Made by a program: the position numbers and the translations under genes
In this document: positions 33,075-44,349 of the stretch, piece by piece
How the letters are laid out: each line of letters opens with the position of its first letter
Numbering within the stretch: the first letter of the stretch is position 1
Origin: Larix kaempferi
Taxonomy: Eukaryota; Streptophyta; Pinopsida; Pinales; Pinaceae
Direction of reading: 5' to 3'
Assembly: GCA_027924585.1 (NCBI GenBank)
Contig: BSBM01000179.1
Location: forward strand, 10,950,501 to 11,014,500
DNA length: 64,000 bases
Notes under the pieces: model-generated
What the model was told of the DNA's origin: nothing
Databases searched by the model: none
The model's input: only the letters and a program-made list of their open reading frames with translations

Positions 33075-33541
33075 GTGTGTCTAGATCTTGTTTTCGCTTC
33101 TTATACCATGTTTTGTCTGCATGTGCAAATGGAAACTTTCTATGGATTCGCAAACGGCGCCAGCCGGCATACCCGCAACCTTGCTTCAGTAGCCCAGGTA
33201 CTTTACTCTCCCACAGGCGAGCTTATTAGCTTAGGGGCAAGTTGTCTAGTTTTTGCAACTAACAATGCCGTGAAATATCAAGCGGTGATTGGAACCCTAA
33301 CTGACGCTCTTTCCTTGAGTATGGACGACATTGTTATCTATTTGGATTCACAACTAGTGGTTTCTCATATTAACTAGATTTATGTTATTCATGACCCTAC
33401 CCTACTCCGTATCTATAGACGGGTTCATCTTTTGGAAAGGTCCTTTGAATCTATTCAATACCTGCACATTCCACGAGATATGAATGCAATTGTTGACTCG
33501 ATCAACATTTTCATCCTAGATTGGTACATTCCACATACATA
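33075..33541 (+). pseudogene. Second (acquired) RNase H of element B, downstream of integrase
   Basis: A separate frame begins about 60 bases after the integrase stop. RNase H motifs are clear: GFANGAS, NNAVKYQAVIG, IYLDSQLVVSH, then HIPRDMN and IVDSIN. The expected catalytic set is Asp, Glu, Asp, Asp. Here the first Asp is Asn and the Glu is Lys. Element A also has Lys at the Glu position but keeps the first Asp. A stop follows SHIN at 33375-33377. The fold matches the acquired RNase H of Tat elements. Confidence 0.8.
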
Positions 33542-33809
33542 ACATCTGTATAAAGCATAAAAGCAGACATAACATGTAAATAATCCATTGTATAAGAAAA
33601 CATATAAAACAAGATCACATTAATCATCCATTAAAACACATGATGTATAAAGCCACTAGTAAATGTCTGTATATATATATAAATCCGTACAAAAGTACAA
33701 AATGGTAGTGCTAGTACAAAAATATGAAGCATGTTAGCTTTCAGTAAGAGTCATCTCTACAAAAAGTCTGAATCTTGTAAGCTTTCAAAATATACATGTA
33801 CAGGCCATG

Positions 33810-35057
33810 TTCCTAAACCCTACGACGCACGACCCTAGGCCGCTCAACCCCAGGCTAAGCACGGTAACAGACAACAACCCTCGCCACCTTTCGGAGTAGC
33901 ATGCCGAAACGAGTTGATACCGCAACTATCAACTCCTGATATCAGAGGGGTAAGTCATGCACTGCAGGCTCTAGAATGTCGTAGGTCATCCCCTAGAGAT
34001 TCTCCCTGAGCAACTCTTGCTCCTCAAGAGAATCACGGGCCACGGGCTCCATCTCTAGCACTCCTTCTCTCCGCACTTGGTAGGAGACTCCTAATGGTCT
34101 CTCTGGACCCATGTTTGCATAGAAACATGTAAACATTATCAGCACTACTACAAAAAAACATAAAATATAAAAAATATAAAAACACAAGCAGTGATTCTTA
34201 CCTATGTCACCCCACTGCATCCCCTCTGGAAGCACTACGTCGGGATCTCCCTGGAAGTCTGTGTCGGCATATGGATAATCCTCTATCATGAGGATCTGTG
34301 CCTACAGCCATGCGAAGAACCCGATATTGAAACTGACGATGGGCCTCCTGCCACCATGGTGAGCCATTGCATCTATCCATCTCAGCATGTGAGGATCATG
34401 TGCCTCCTGATCCTCGAAATCCAGTTGCGAGCATAAGAGAGGTACCCGCTCCAACATGAAAGTTACCACGATCGAGCCATACCCGAACTGTTTCAGCGAC
34501 CCACGCTTACACTTTTTCAATTGATCCTTGAGGCTGACAAGAATCCCCTCGCACCAGTTAAACACTGTAGGAGCCATGCACTCTTCGGCATATGTCATTT
34601 GTGACTTGCTGGCCAATTGAGTAGCTCGACTACCAACAAATCATGCAATGGTGAAGAGTATTGCTCATAAGTCTCTGTCCATGACATGCTTGATGGGAAT
34701 TTTCCCACCAACCATCATTGTACCCAAGGTACACCACTGAGCTATCATGTCCTCAACCAAACGGTCACCACCTCGTGACCAGATCAAAGACACAGTATTC
34801 CCTCGCCAGGATAATCCTGTCAGAAAATAGATGTCCTCTACATCTATGGTAAGCGTGTGCTCACCTATCCGAAAGTACTGCTGAATAGGGTCCCAACATT
34901 GAACCAGGTGTGTCAGTAGGTTGACTTGGGATCTCATCCCTAACACTCTAAAGTACTTGAGTAGCTCGTAGTTTTGCAATGCTGCAACACTTTGTGGATT
35001 GTTTTCCACTTGTAAATCCTCGATCTCATGCTCTCATTCCCACCATTCAAGGACCAT
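33810..35057 (-). pseudogene. Antisense plant mobile domain (PMD) gene of element B
   Basis: It is read opposite to the element. The start MVLEWWE lies at 35057, followed by a premature TGA, then a PMD (aminotransferase-like) domain: LKYFRVLGMRSQVNLLTHLV, GEHTLTIDVEDIYFLTGLSW, APTVFNWCEGI, LKQFGYGSIVV. All exon 1 pieces (35057-34202) are in one frame and broken only by nonsense codons. A donor GTAAGA at 34201 matches element A. The acceptor near 34116 reads TGCAA, so its AG is lost. The remainder (MGPERPLGVSYQVRR onward) corresponds to A's exon 2. Known context: Tat elements often carry antisense 3' ORFs with this domain. The function is unknown. Confidence 0.82.
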
Positions 35058-35073
35058 TGTATCACTCCAAACC

Positions 35074-36530
35074 TGCAAAGTAAACCATTTAAACATGTTT
35101 AGAACTTTGCCCCTCCATCCAAACCTTTTATTTTTTTCTAGGTTTTGAGTTTCATTCGTCTGTTCGCACTGGCATAGATCACCCATTCTAACAGTGCATC
35201 GCCAGCACAAAAATCCCTTTCAGGATCTGCACCAGTGCAGAGCCCGAATGGGCTGCCTGCGCCAGCCCGTGAATGCATTTCGACCAACTTAAAACACTTA
35301 AAAACTACCTAAAAATATGAAAAAGAAAATTCTAATCCACAAAAAATTTAAATGGTAAGGTTTAGGGTTACCTGTCACAGACGGCTCACGAAATGATAGA
35401 TCATAGCTCCCGGAAACTGCAGTTGAAATTCGGCTTCAAACGACACTTTGCACTCTCCCAATTTGGTAAAAAACAATTGTAATTTCTTTTCACTATTTCA
35501 TCCATTTTATAACAAAAAATGGAATATTCCTTTTATATTTTGATGCTTAGTGGGTTTTTTACTATAGTTTGGGTCATTTATTATATTTAATACTTGGTTA
35601 ACCACTTTTGACCTAGTTTTTGAGATACAGGTGCCTCATTAGTGCCATTTCTCATCATGGTGGTTATCTAGTAAGTATCATCAGGTATGAACACTCTCCG
35701 AGCATCTTTTTGTCATTATTTCGCTCATAAATGTAAATTATAAAATAACAACCGAGCTAACTTTTTGTTCTTTCTCGTGCTCGTTAAACGATGAGAATAA
35801 GTCACCGAGTTATAGTTTATCACTTTTTTGGGCTCGTTAAACTCCCACGAAAAAGGAACAGCCCCATAGTTTTCTTTAAGCTATTTTCAGGCTCTCGAAA
35901 TACAAAAAGATTTTCAAGCGAACTTGTTGCATTCACGCTTGTTAAATTATTTGAATGGTTGTATTCCTGGTGATATTTTACCCCTTTTCTGAACCAAGGG
36001 GCACTACTTATGAAAAAGGAATACTCCAACCAATCATGACTAGAAGAGTCCTCTCTCACATTGTTTTACCCTTTTCCGGGCAAAGAGAATAACCTTATGA
36101 AAAAGGACCTTTGGAGTCTTCTTTATTTCTTTTCAGACTCTTTAAACATGAAATGACGTCGAGTTTACCTTCTATGGACTCATTAAAAATCAACATTGAA
36201 GGGCCCACCATGGGATGAAACCCTCCTTTCCCAAGTTCGAAAAACATTTGGGATTGGACTCATCTATGAGATGAGCTATACCGAGCATTTGGTTACCCCC
36301 ATCGAGCTCGTTAAAAACACATGAAGCACTCATCAGTCATGATAGGGAAAAAGGAAAGTTTTTGAGTTACACCCTTACTCATGGCAGTACTTAGTTGCTC
36401 TTGAAGATGGCACTCATCTTGCATTTTCATTCAGTACTTGTCCTCGAGTCCTGTTAACTTCATGAGTCTTGTTACTCCTTTGGGTCATCTAAAGAATGCT
36501 TCCACCATCAATTGCATTAGTAGTTGGCAT
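35074..36530 (+). other. B 3' region upstream of the antisense PMD gene
   Basis: Non-coding in B's sense. Read on the minus strand it holds the upstream region of the PMD gene. That includes a probable 5' UTR intron from 35371 to 35073 (CAG|GTAACC to TTTGCAG|GT) matching the one in element A. The rest (35400-36530) is colinear with A's 3670-4640, with recurrent CCGAAAAAG / CTTTTTC motifs. No protein-coding frame is supported. It ends at the TSD GGCAT (36526-36530) of element E. Confidence 0.7.
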
Positions 36531-37176
36531 TGTTAGATTTTCATAATTTAATACATTCTGATCCAGGATCTTAACTGAAAGAACAACATGTATAGCATAT
36601 CAAGCATAAGAGATAAGAGATAAGAGACACAAAACATTTCACTGGGGAAAACCAAGAAGGTGAAAAACCCCGCAACTGCCTCAGAGATAGAATAAGCATC
36701 AATACAATGATCACCATGATCAAACCCAAGAGATAAATATCTATAGTAGCATGCTCCTCCTCCACTTGTGTGCATCCTCCTCTTCTCTCACTAATGCGAA
36801 GTGAGTGAACAATAGAATGTGTAAAATGAGAGAGACACACTCTCTATTTATACACTACATCACTTGACCTTTACTCAACTAGGTTAGCCCTAACTTAAGC
36901 ACATAACATAATGCTGACTAGGCCAACCCCCAATAGGGTGGTCTAATAACCCTTTGACCCACAAGACTCATACAGGGCCGACCCCAACAAGGTGGTCTAA
37001 TAACCCATCAAGTATAAGTTACGACACTTACAATATAACTTGCGACACTTGCAAGTACAAATGATGACACTTCCAATTGGAGGAATAATACATCTCTGTT
37101 GGGGATACAATAAAGTACAAATTTAATACATACAATATACAAGTGAATATCTTCCAAAGTTACAAATACATCAACA
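36531..37176 (-). repeat. Element E 3' LTR
   Basis: 646 bp, plus strand TGTTAGATTTTCATAA to ACATCAACA. Minus-strand TATA box at 36841-36852. ORFs at 36548 and 42844 are the same LTR segment in the two copies and not genes. Confidence 0.93.
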
Positions 37177-37192
37177 CTCCCTCTTAACTAGG
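37177..37192 (-). other. Polypurine tract region of element E
   Basis: Minus strand CCTAGTTAAGAGGGAG, identical to D's at 21771-21786 and next to the 3' LTR. Confidence 0.7.
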
Positions 37193-37639
37193 AAGGTATT
37201 CTCTTGACACAAGTCATCAATACATATAGGCACAAGTCTTCAATACTAGAGCTGGATAATCATCACTAGATCACGGAGCATCATCGTCATTGTTGTTGTA
37301 CTCGTCATCTCGATCACTAGTGCTATCTTATAATTCTTCTCGTCATAGGAAGTTCTACAGAGCTAGCCCTTTTTCATGCTGGATGTAGGCCCACCACCTG
37401 TAGGTCTTCATCATCACTAGCCATACTATGGAATCCTCAGGAATTATTACGTGAGTCAACAAAACCTCGAAAGAGCATCCCAAGACGGATTACGAGCACA
37501 CAGCTCAACCTATCGGATCTCCCAGGAGCTTTTACATGCCACTGCACAACCTATCCATGGTCACAAAGTATCATCCTGATACTCATGATCATACTGATCA
37601 TAACATCGTTCACAAAGCACAACCCAAATGCACATTACA

Positions 37640-38210
37640 CAGCACTTACATTCATCGGCATGGGAAGACACACTTCAACCATCCGTGAAAGGCTCAGCAC
37701 TTATATCTATGCCATGGGAAGACACACTTCAACCATGCGAGAATGGCATAGCACTTATATCACAGCCATGGGAGAACACATCTACAACCATGCTCGAATG
37801 GCCCAACACTTATATCGCATCCATGGGAGAACACATCTACAACCATGCTCGAATGGCCCCAACACTTATATTGCAGCCATGGGAGAACACATCTACAACC
37901 ATGTTCGAATGGCCCAACACTTATATCGCAGCCATGGGAGAACACATCTACAACCATGCTAGAATGGCCCAGCACTTATATCGCAGCCATGGGAGAACAC
38001 ATCTACAACCATGCTCGAATGGCCCCAGCCCTTACATCCGCACCATGGGAGAACACATCTACCACCATGGGAGAACACATCTACCACCATGTGAGAATGG
38101 CTCCGGAAATTACATCACGACCATGGGAGAACACATCTGCCACCATGTTGGAAAAGCCCAACAATTACATCGCAACCATGGAAGAACACATCTAGAACCA
38201 TGTCCGAAAA
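37640..38210 (-). repeat. 55-bp tandem array in E 3' region
   Basis: About nine units of 55-56 bp containing GCCATGGGAGAACACATCTA and CCATGCTCGAATGGCC. CCATGGGAG occurs near 37766, 37821, 37877, 37932 and 37987, then the units become shorter and more variable. D has a single related copy at 23295-23345 (CAGCCATGTGAAGGATCG), and E itself has a single diverged copy at 38470-38525. Several overlapping ORFs across this array are repeat artefacts. Confidence 0.9.
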
Positions 38211-38224
38211 GCTCATGTGCATCT

Positions 38225-38430
38225 GTGTCTTCGAAACTCATCACACATAATCCAACTAATTATATAATGCATCCACCTGATACATATCATCTCATATGAT
38301 CATCCTGATCATCATCATAGCATCGTCCTAATGCATGTCATCCAGAGTATCATCCTGATACTCATCAGACATGATCATACAAAGCATCCAACCGATGCAT
38401 ATACATATACATGATCCAACTGATCATACA
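38225..38430 (-). repeat. Hairpin array in E
   Basis: Perfect inverted repeats with variable arms around an ATC...GAT core: ATGATC/GATCAT at 38296-38312 (spacer ATCCT), GAGTATC/GATACTC at 38345-38363 (ATCCT), GCATC/GATGC at 38384-38398 (CAACC), ATGATC/GATCAT at 38411-38427 (CAACT). Two more lie at 37567-37583 and 37585-37601. This is the same design as D's 22738-23255. Confidence 0.82.
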
Positions 38431-38542
38431 GAGCAGTGACTAGACCATCATCTTGATGCTCATCACACAACGCTTATATCCATAGCCATGGGAAGGATCC
38501 TCCTCTCACCATGCTTGGAATGGCTCCTGCAAATGTGTCCCA

Positions 38543-39160
38543 TCACTTCTTCCTTGAAGTATCTTCAATCTGTAGAACACCAAGCCTCCCTCTGAAGTAC
38601 TCAAACTTCACTCTGGCTAGTGGTTTCGTCAACACATTTGCAACCTGCTCATCCGTTGCAACATACAGGAGCTTCACTACTCCTCTCTGCACCATATCCT
38701 TGAGATAGTGATATTTGACCTCAATGTGCTTTGACCTGTCATGGAACACTGGGTTCTCAGACAACTTCACACAAATCTGGTTGTCACAATAGATACCAGT
38801 AGCATCCAACGGGAGATCAAATAACTCAGACAGTAGCTTCCTCAACCATACTACCTCACAACTAGTCGAACAAGCTGCAACATACTTTTCTTCAGCTATA
38901 CTCAGTGCTACATAGGACTGCTTCCTACTAAACCAAGAGATCACATCTGATCCCATACTGAAGCAGCACCTCGAAGTGCTCTTCCTATCTACAGCACTAC
39001 ATGCCCAATCTGAATCAACATAACCCTCTAGGTTAAACTTTTGATTCGCATCATAAGTGAGCCCATAATCAACCATATCCTTCAGGTACCTCAGAATATG
39101 CTTTACAACAACCATGTGAACACTTATAAGATCCATCAGAGACTGGCTCAATGTGTTCAT
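38543..39160 (-). pseudogene. RNase H of element E
   Basis: A 205-codon frame covering the end of RT and a complete RNase [19 protein letters not shown] (first Asp), LSIAEEKYVAAC (Glu region), IYCDNQICVKLSENPVFHD (Asp), RSKHIEVKYHYLKDMV and ATDEQVANVLTKPL. It breaks DNA-RNA hybrids during copying. It is better preserved than D's and shows what D has lost. A stop before MNTLSQ separates it from RT. Confidence 0.88.
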
Positions 39161-39997
39161 AGCAAATCAAATATCTAGTCTTGTGTTCGTCAGGTACATC
39201 AAGTACCCAATCATCTGACGATACACCGTGACATCAACCAGATCAGATGAAGCATCACACAGAAGCTTCAGGTTCGATGCCATAGGTGTGGCCATGGCCT
39301 TGCAGTCCATCATCCTGAACCTCTTCAGGATCTCTACTGCATACTTCCCTTGTCCAAGGAAGATCCCATCTACATTCTACCACATTTCCATGCCTATAAA
39401 ATAGTGCATCATCCCCAAGTCCTTCATCTCGAACTCGGCAGCAAGCTTCCTCTTGGTATCAGCAATCAACCCATCCTCACCTGTTACAAACAGGTCATCC
39501 ACATATAAAAGTAGTATCACTAGATTTTCTTCCTCAACCTTGTAGTAAAGGTTGGAATCTGTTTTACTCTTGGTAAATCCCAAACTGGATAGAAAGATGT
39601 CTATCCTACCATACCAAGTCCTAGGAGCTTGCTTCAAGCCATACAAGGCTTTCTTCAACCTGCACACATATGACCCCCTGTCATGTGTCTCAAAACTGAG
39701 TGGCTGCTCCACATACACTTCCTCCTTGACTACACCATTCAAGAAATCTGTCTTGACATCCATCTGGTGTATCTTCCATTTCATCACTGCAGCCAGAGCA
39801 AGTACTGTTCTGATGGAAGTGTATCTGGATACAAGAGCAAATGTCTCTTCATAGTCTATTCTCTCTTTTTGGGAGAAGCCATGAGCTACAAATATCACTT
39901 TGTATTTCTCTATGCTACCAACTGCAACATGTTTGATCTTATAGATCCACATGGAAGCCATGACAGACTTCCCTTCTGGTCTGGGACCACATCTCAA
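39161..39997 (-). pseudogene. Reverse transcriptase of element E
   Basis: Copia RT from SMWIYKIKHVAVGSIEKYKV through [36 protein letters not shown] and [13 protein letters not shown] (YVDD intact) to [14 protein letters not shown], then a stop at 39377. The remaining 0.2 kb to RNase H is in frame but holds stops. Upstream of 40000 the RT N-terminus fades into unrelated sequence. Confidence 0.87.
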
Positions 39998-40139
39998 CCA
40001 TCATTCTTCATGATCGACGGATCATGGCATTCTTCCATTACTTCATCCCGGATCCTGGGAATTTCAATATGTTCAATATCTTCAATATATAGCTTTGTTA
40101 CTGGAACAAATGTTGTAGTCCTTCTTTTGTAGGTGATGG

Positions 40140-41529
40140 TATATGATCTTTCCTACAAGACAAGTTAAATTTCATGATTAGAAACATCTCATAGTTTTCA
40201 GAACAATTTCTTACACATAAAGAAATATGTCATACAGTCATGCAAGTATTTTAGCCAATGCTTCAATACAACATTTATCCATATCCCGTAACTTTCTAGA
40301 TGCCTTCCAATCTCTACCAGAACATTGTTAAGAGTGTGCACAACTCCCAACATGTCAGCAAAGAGGTTTCATTCTAGATAAGTAGCAATGGAATGTTGTA
40401 CAGTGCCATAGGCCACTTACCCATTACATGCGTATTAGTAGTATACTGTTCATTAATGCAATTATTCTAATATGCATAATACACAACCTAAGTCTAGGAA
40501 CATAAGTATATACATTATTGAAAAATATTATTTAAACAATCAAATATACAAGAAATTACAATTCAAATACTTATCTTTGTTTGTTTGTTGGGTGGACTCC
40601 CTCTCAATCTTTGTTTCCTTGTAGGAACTACTGGAGTGTGCTCCCTCTTGATCTTTGCTTCCTAGATTACCTGTCCTTGAACTTATATCCATTCTCGATC
40701 ACTATGCATGCTTACTAGTATCATCGTTGTGTTATCCTCAAGATCTCATACATAATCATACATTTATTAGTATAATCTTAATACTATCAAAACACAATAA
40801 TCTTAAACATGTATAGTCATGATCATTTCAAACACAGATAATAAGCATTAGCATTTAAAGTTTCAGGGAAGACTTCTCTTACTCATGCATATTCATATTT
40901 GACCATCGACCTCTTCTGTTTAGTCATATCATCAATCAAAGTAAGAAGCATAATATGCCTAAACCCCTGATTACTAACTTCAATGAATAATCATTATCAA
41001 TAATGCCATGTATACTTATATAAGAGATCCTAACACAAGGTAGGATTCTAACTTGATATAGGAAAAACATACCTGGATTAGCATGCTAGCTAGTTATGTC
41101 TAACATACCCGCATAATGTCTTCTTGTTCTCTTCAATGACTTGTGCTAGTAACCTGCATAACTCATAGGTTAACCATTATAGAACCAATTTATACATACC
41201 TCGTAGGTAGATCTTCTATGTGATCCATGACAATGGATGAATATTTTTCTTCATGTCACCATGGTCATATGTTCTTGAACTAGAATATGATTTTTCTTTC
41301 TTGATGTACCCTTCATGTTAGCAGACAACATCAACCTCATACAACACCACAATGCTTTAGTACAATAATAAGTTTCAAAACCCTAATCAATGAATATCTT
41401 CTATCATGCATTCATATTTTTATTAAGGTGATACAACAAGTCTAAAATTAATCAAGATTGTACTAATCTTAATGAAGACAAACATAAACTTAATCATGAA
41501 CATATTTCGAAACATACCCGTAAGTCATA
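40140..41529 (-). other. Unassigned 1.4-kb block replacing gag-protease-integrase in E
   Basis: At this place D has Gag, protease and integrase. E has AT-rich sequence without a supported ORF or recognisable domain. A small imperfect direct repeat lies at 40588-40665 (CCCTCT(C/T)(A/G)ATCTTTG). I cannot tell whether this is captured host sequence, another decayed element, or filler from repair. Confidence 0.5.
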
Positions 41530-41640
41530 CCTGTCGAGTTTGCTTGTAATATTCTTATGTAAGGCCTTAGCCTCATCTCCCTCTGAAACTGGAACTTCTT
41601 CACGTATGCAAGTGAACAATCTATTCTAGGATTAAACCAA
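41530..41640 (-). pseudogene. Gag N-terminal remnant of element E
   Basis: A minus-strand stretch EEVPVSEGDEAKALHKNI aligns with D Gag KEDIPIPKDEEAKVLHKNN (27185-27250). It is the only trace of Gag in E and shows that the missing genes were once present. Confidence 0.6.
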
Positions 41641-42800
41641 TCCACTTGATTTGCAGAAACTGGATCTGGAGCTGAATTAGGGTTTGTCAAGGAAACCCTA
41701 AAAATTCAAACTTTGAATTTCAAACTTCTGAAAGGATAGAAAGATGCACCTTGATGAGCTGATCAACCTGGTATACTCAGAATTTGAAAAATACAAAGTT
41801 TCACCCCTCCAATTTGCTTTTCAATCTTTCGGATTCACTAGGAGGACCCTGAATTAGGGTTTGAGTTTCCCAGAGCTTCACCTAACCAAATAGTTTGATC
41901 CAAAGCTCTAAACTTCGATTTTTCCAAGGAGCTTCCAGCTATGGTCACATATTTCAAAAATTCCCATTTTTGCAGAAGCCCTAATTTTCCACCTTGCTGA
42001 TCAAAGTCCTGAACTAGGGTTTGATCAAGCCCGACCTTCTACCCAACCAAAAAATTCGATCTTGGTCTCTAAATTTTGATTTTTATGAGGAGAATCTAGC
42101 CATGGTCTCCGATACAAAAAATTCCAACATTCTCTGAAACCCTAAATTCCCGGAGCCATGAATGAAGATGCTCAAAATCCAATTCTATTTTGACAGAAAT
42201 ATGCACCTGATTGTTTCTGGTGTAACTTCGAAATTTAAGATCTACAGGGTCTGGAAATGCTTCCTATGGTATCCTGGCCTGTTATCTTTCCAACCCCATG
42301 CGTCTGACCTTAAATGGATTATCTGAGAGAGAGTTATGCCAAGTGTCGCAACGTGACCTATTTATGGGATAAAACAGGATATTGAACTTGTATGGAGTGC
42401 CACGTGTCACTGGTTCAATTTCAGCCTCTAAAAATCATACATGTTAAATCAAATTCCATGCCCTATCTACCACGTTTTACGAAATTTCATGTGGATCTTC
42501 TTAGTCCAAGTTGTGACCTTTTTTCCTAGGGCACCTGTTTATGACTGAGATCTGGAAGAGGCAGAAACCCTATATTGTACAGATCATAAATCTGAACGTA
42601 CAACAAATTAGAGGCTCTCCTTCAGACACAAGGTACATGGGGATCTTATATTCAACCTACAAGATTTTCAAATCCTGAAACTTCGCCAAAATGAATTTAT
42701 AGTGAAAGTGCTACGAGGACTAGTTTTTTCTATATCAAGCCCTAGCTTCACAAGTGCAACAAGTGTCATAAATGCCATACCATGCCTTCTTTTAGGCTAG
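41641..42800 (-). other. 5' untranslated region of element E
   Basis: About 1.15 kb, roughly twice the length of D's. Its start (41685-41790) matches D's leader. The rest carries repeated AAACCCTA/TAGGGTTT-type motifs around 41850-42160, including an internal duplication (CTTC(T)ACC(T/C)AACCAAA near 41876 and 42037). No gene. Confidence 0.65.
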
Positions 42801-42811
42801 GTCTGATACCA
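42801..42811 (-). other. Primer binding site of element E
   Basis: Minus strand TGGTATCAGAC, the initiator methionine tRNA site with one change (AGAC for AGAG) relative to D and G. It directly abuts the 5' LTR. Confidence 0.85.
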
Positions 42812-43457
42812 TGTTAGATTTTTAGAATTTAATACATTCTGATCTAGGCTCTTAACTGAAAGAACAACATGTACAGCATATCAAGCATAAGAGACAAGAG
42901 ATAAGAGACACAAAATATTTCACCGGGGAAAACCAAGAAGGTGAAAAACCCCGCAACTGCCTCAGAGATAGAATAAGCACCAATACAATGATCACCATGA
43001 TCAAACCCAAGAGATAGATATCTACAGCAGCATGCTCCTCCTCCACTTGTGTGCATCCTCCTCACCTCTCACTAATGCAAAGTGAGTGAACAATAGAATG
43101 TGTAAAATGAGAGAGAGACACACTCTATTTATACACTACATCACTTGACCTTTACTCAACTAGGTCGGCCCTAACTTAACCACATAACATAATGCTGACT
43201 GGGCTGACTCCCAATAGGGTGGTCTAATAACCCTTTGACCCACAAGACTCATACAAGGATGACCCCAACAAGGTGGTCTAATAACCCATCAAGTATAAGT
43301 TATGACACTTACAATATAACTTGCGACACTTGCAATTACACATGTCAACACTTCCAATTGGAGGAATAATACATCTTCGTTGGGGATACAATAAAGTACA
43401 AATGTAATACATACAATATACAAATGAATATATTCCAAAGTTACAAATACATCAACA
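42812..43457 (-). repeat. Element E 5' LTR
   Basis: 646 bp, the same length as the 3' LTR, ending ACATCAACA at 43457. TATA box (TATAAATAGAG on the minus strand) at 43123-43133. Confidence 0.93.
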
Positions 43458-44335
43458 GGCGTCGTTCTCCTAAGGTCAATACTGCCATATCATGCCATCC
43501 CCATGTTCAAGAGATGTATTCACTGCTCATCATTTGCAGTCAGTACACCTTCCATCATGTCGGTCTACTCAGAGTCAGTCTTGCATGCTACTGTAACCTC
43601 TGATCTGTTCCAAACATATGTTATCAAGTTTTGTGTCAATGATGGGGGATTCATCATGGCCCTCCTTCAACGAGTTCAGCCTCGTCAACTTCAAATGATT
43701 ATCCGAGGATTGAACCTAGAAACCAATCAAGTACCTTGGGCTTGCATGCCTCAATGGCAGGTTACCTCGCTTTTGACATGAGTTTACATCATTGACTCTT
43801 GATTGAAATATTTCATTGAGCATTCGACTTCAACTCATTCATTCACGCTTGATGATATGTATTGTGATACCTTGGGGATTATTGACATTAATGGTGATTT
43901 CCCTCGCACTTATTAATGGTATACATCAATGATTGGTAATCAAGTGGTTTCTACCATGTTCGATGTCGAGACATTTGTAATCACATGGATAGATTCATAT
44001 CAATGCAGGTTCGACTTCAAGACCCTGGGGAGTCATGTTTTACCCAGGTTGAGATTGAGATTGTTTGAGTCATATTACATGGATCCACTTTTGTATTGGT
44101 CATGGCTGTGTTATCATCTAATCATGGATCTATGCTTGTGTCTAGTAGCCATGATTGTGTTCAGTTGATCATTACTACCATGGATCTGCAATGTATTGGT
44201 CGACATCCATGTTGTGCATCATATGAGACTGTGTTCTTAGAGTCAGTTGTACTGCAGCATCATCTTCTCTCCTACAAGTCCTTTCCATTCCTTTTATCAA
44301 ATCATTTTACCTAATTAGTTTTACCAGCTTCATGC
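43458..44335 (+). other. B 3' untranslated region after element E
   Basis: Resumes B after E with TSD copy GGCGT (43458-43462; the left copy reads GGCAT). Bases 43460-44118 are colinear with A's 2847-3660 on the opposite strand. ORFs at 43503, 43929 and 44096 are partly mirrored in A at 3188 and 2837, but with different breaks and no domain, so I treat the region as untranslated. It ends at the polypurine tract. Confidence 0.75.
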
Positions 44336-44349
44336 TTTGGGGGGCATTC
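44336..44349 (+). other. Polypurine tract of element B
   Basis: TTTGGGGGGCATTC lies directly before the 3' LTR start TGTTACACCC. The G-run is the likely primer for plus-strand synthesis. The corresponding part of element A has been deleted. Confidence 0.75.

Larger units (their letters stand above)
36531..43457 (-). mobile_element. Element E: Ty1/copia element related to D, missing most of gag-integrase
   Basis: Two 646-bp LTRs (36531-37176 and 42812-43457), flanked by GGCAT (36526-36530) and GGCGT (43458-43462), a TSD with one G/A difference. PBS and PPT are in place. Only RT and RNase H (38543-39997) and a short Gag fragment (about 41530-41625) are recognisable. The 1.4 kb between is unrelated AT-rich sequence. 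The 3' region holds a 55-bp tandem array and hairpins of the same kind as D. LTR divergence is about 5% by eye. Confidence 0.92.

Noticed and set aside
37585-38299. Overlapping ORFs of up to 223 codons with repeated MGEHIYNHARM-like units
   Set aside because: They come from the 55-bp tandem array of E. Different frames of the same unit are all open and none is kept in D.
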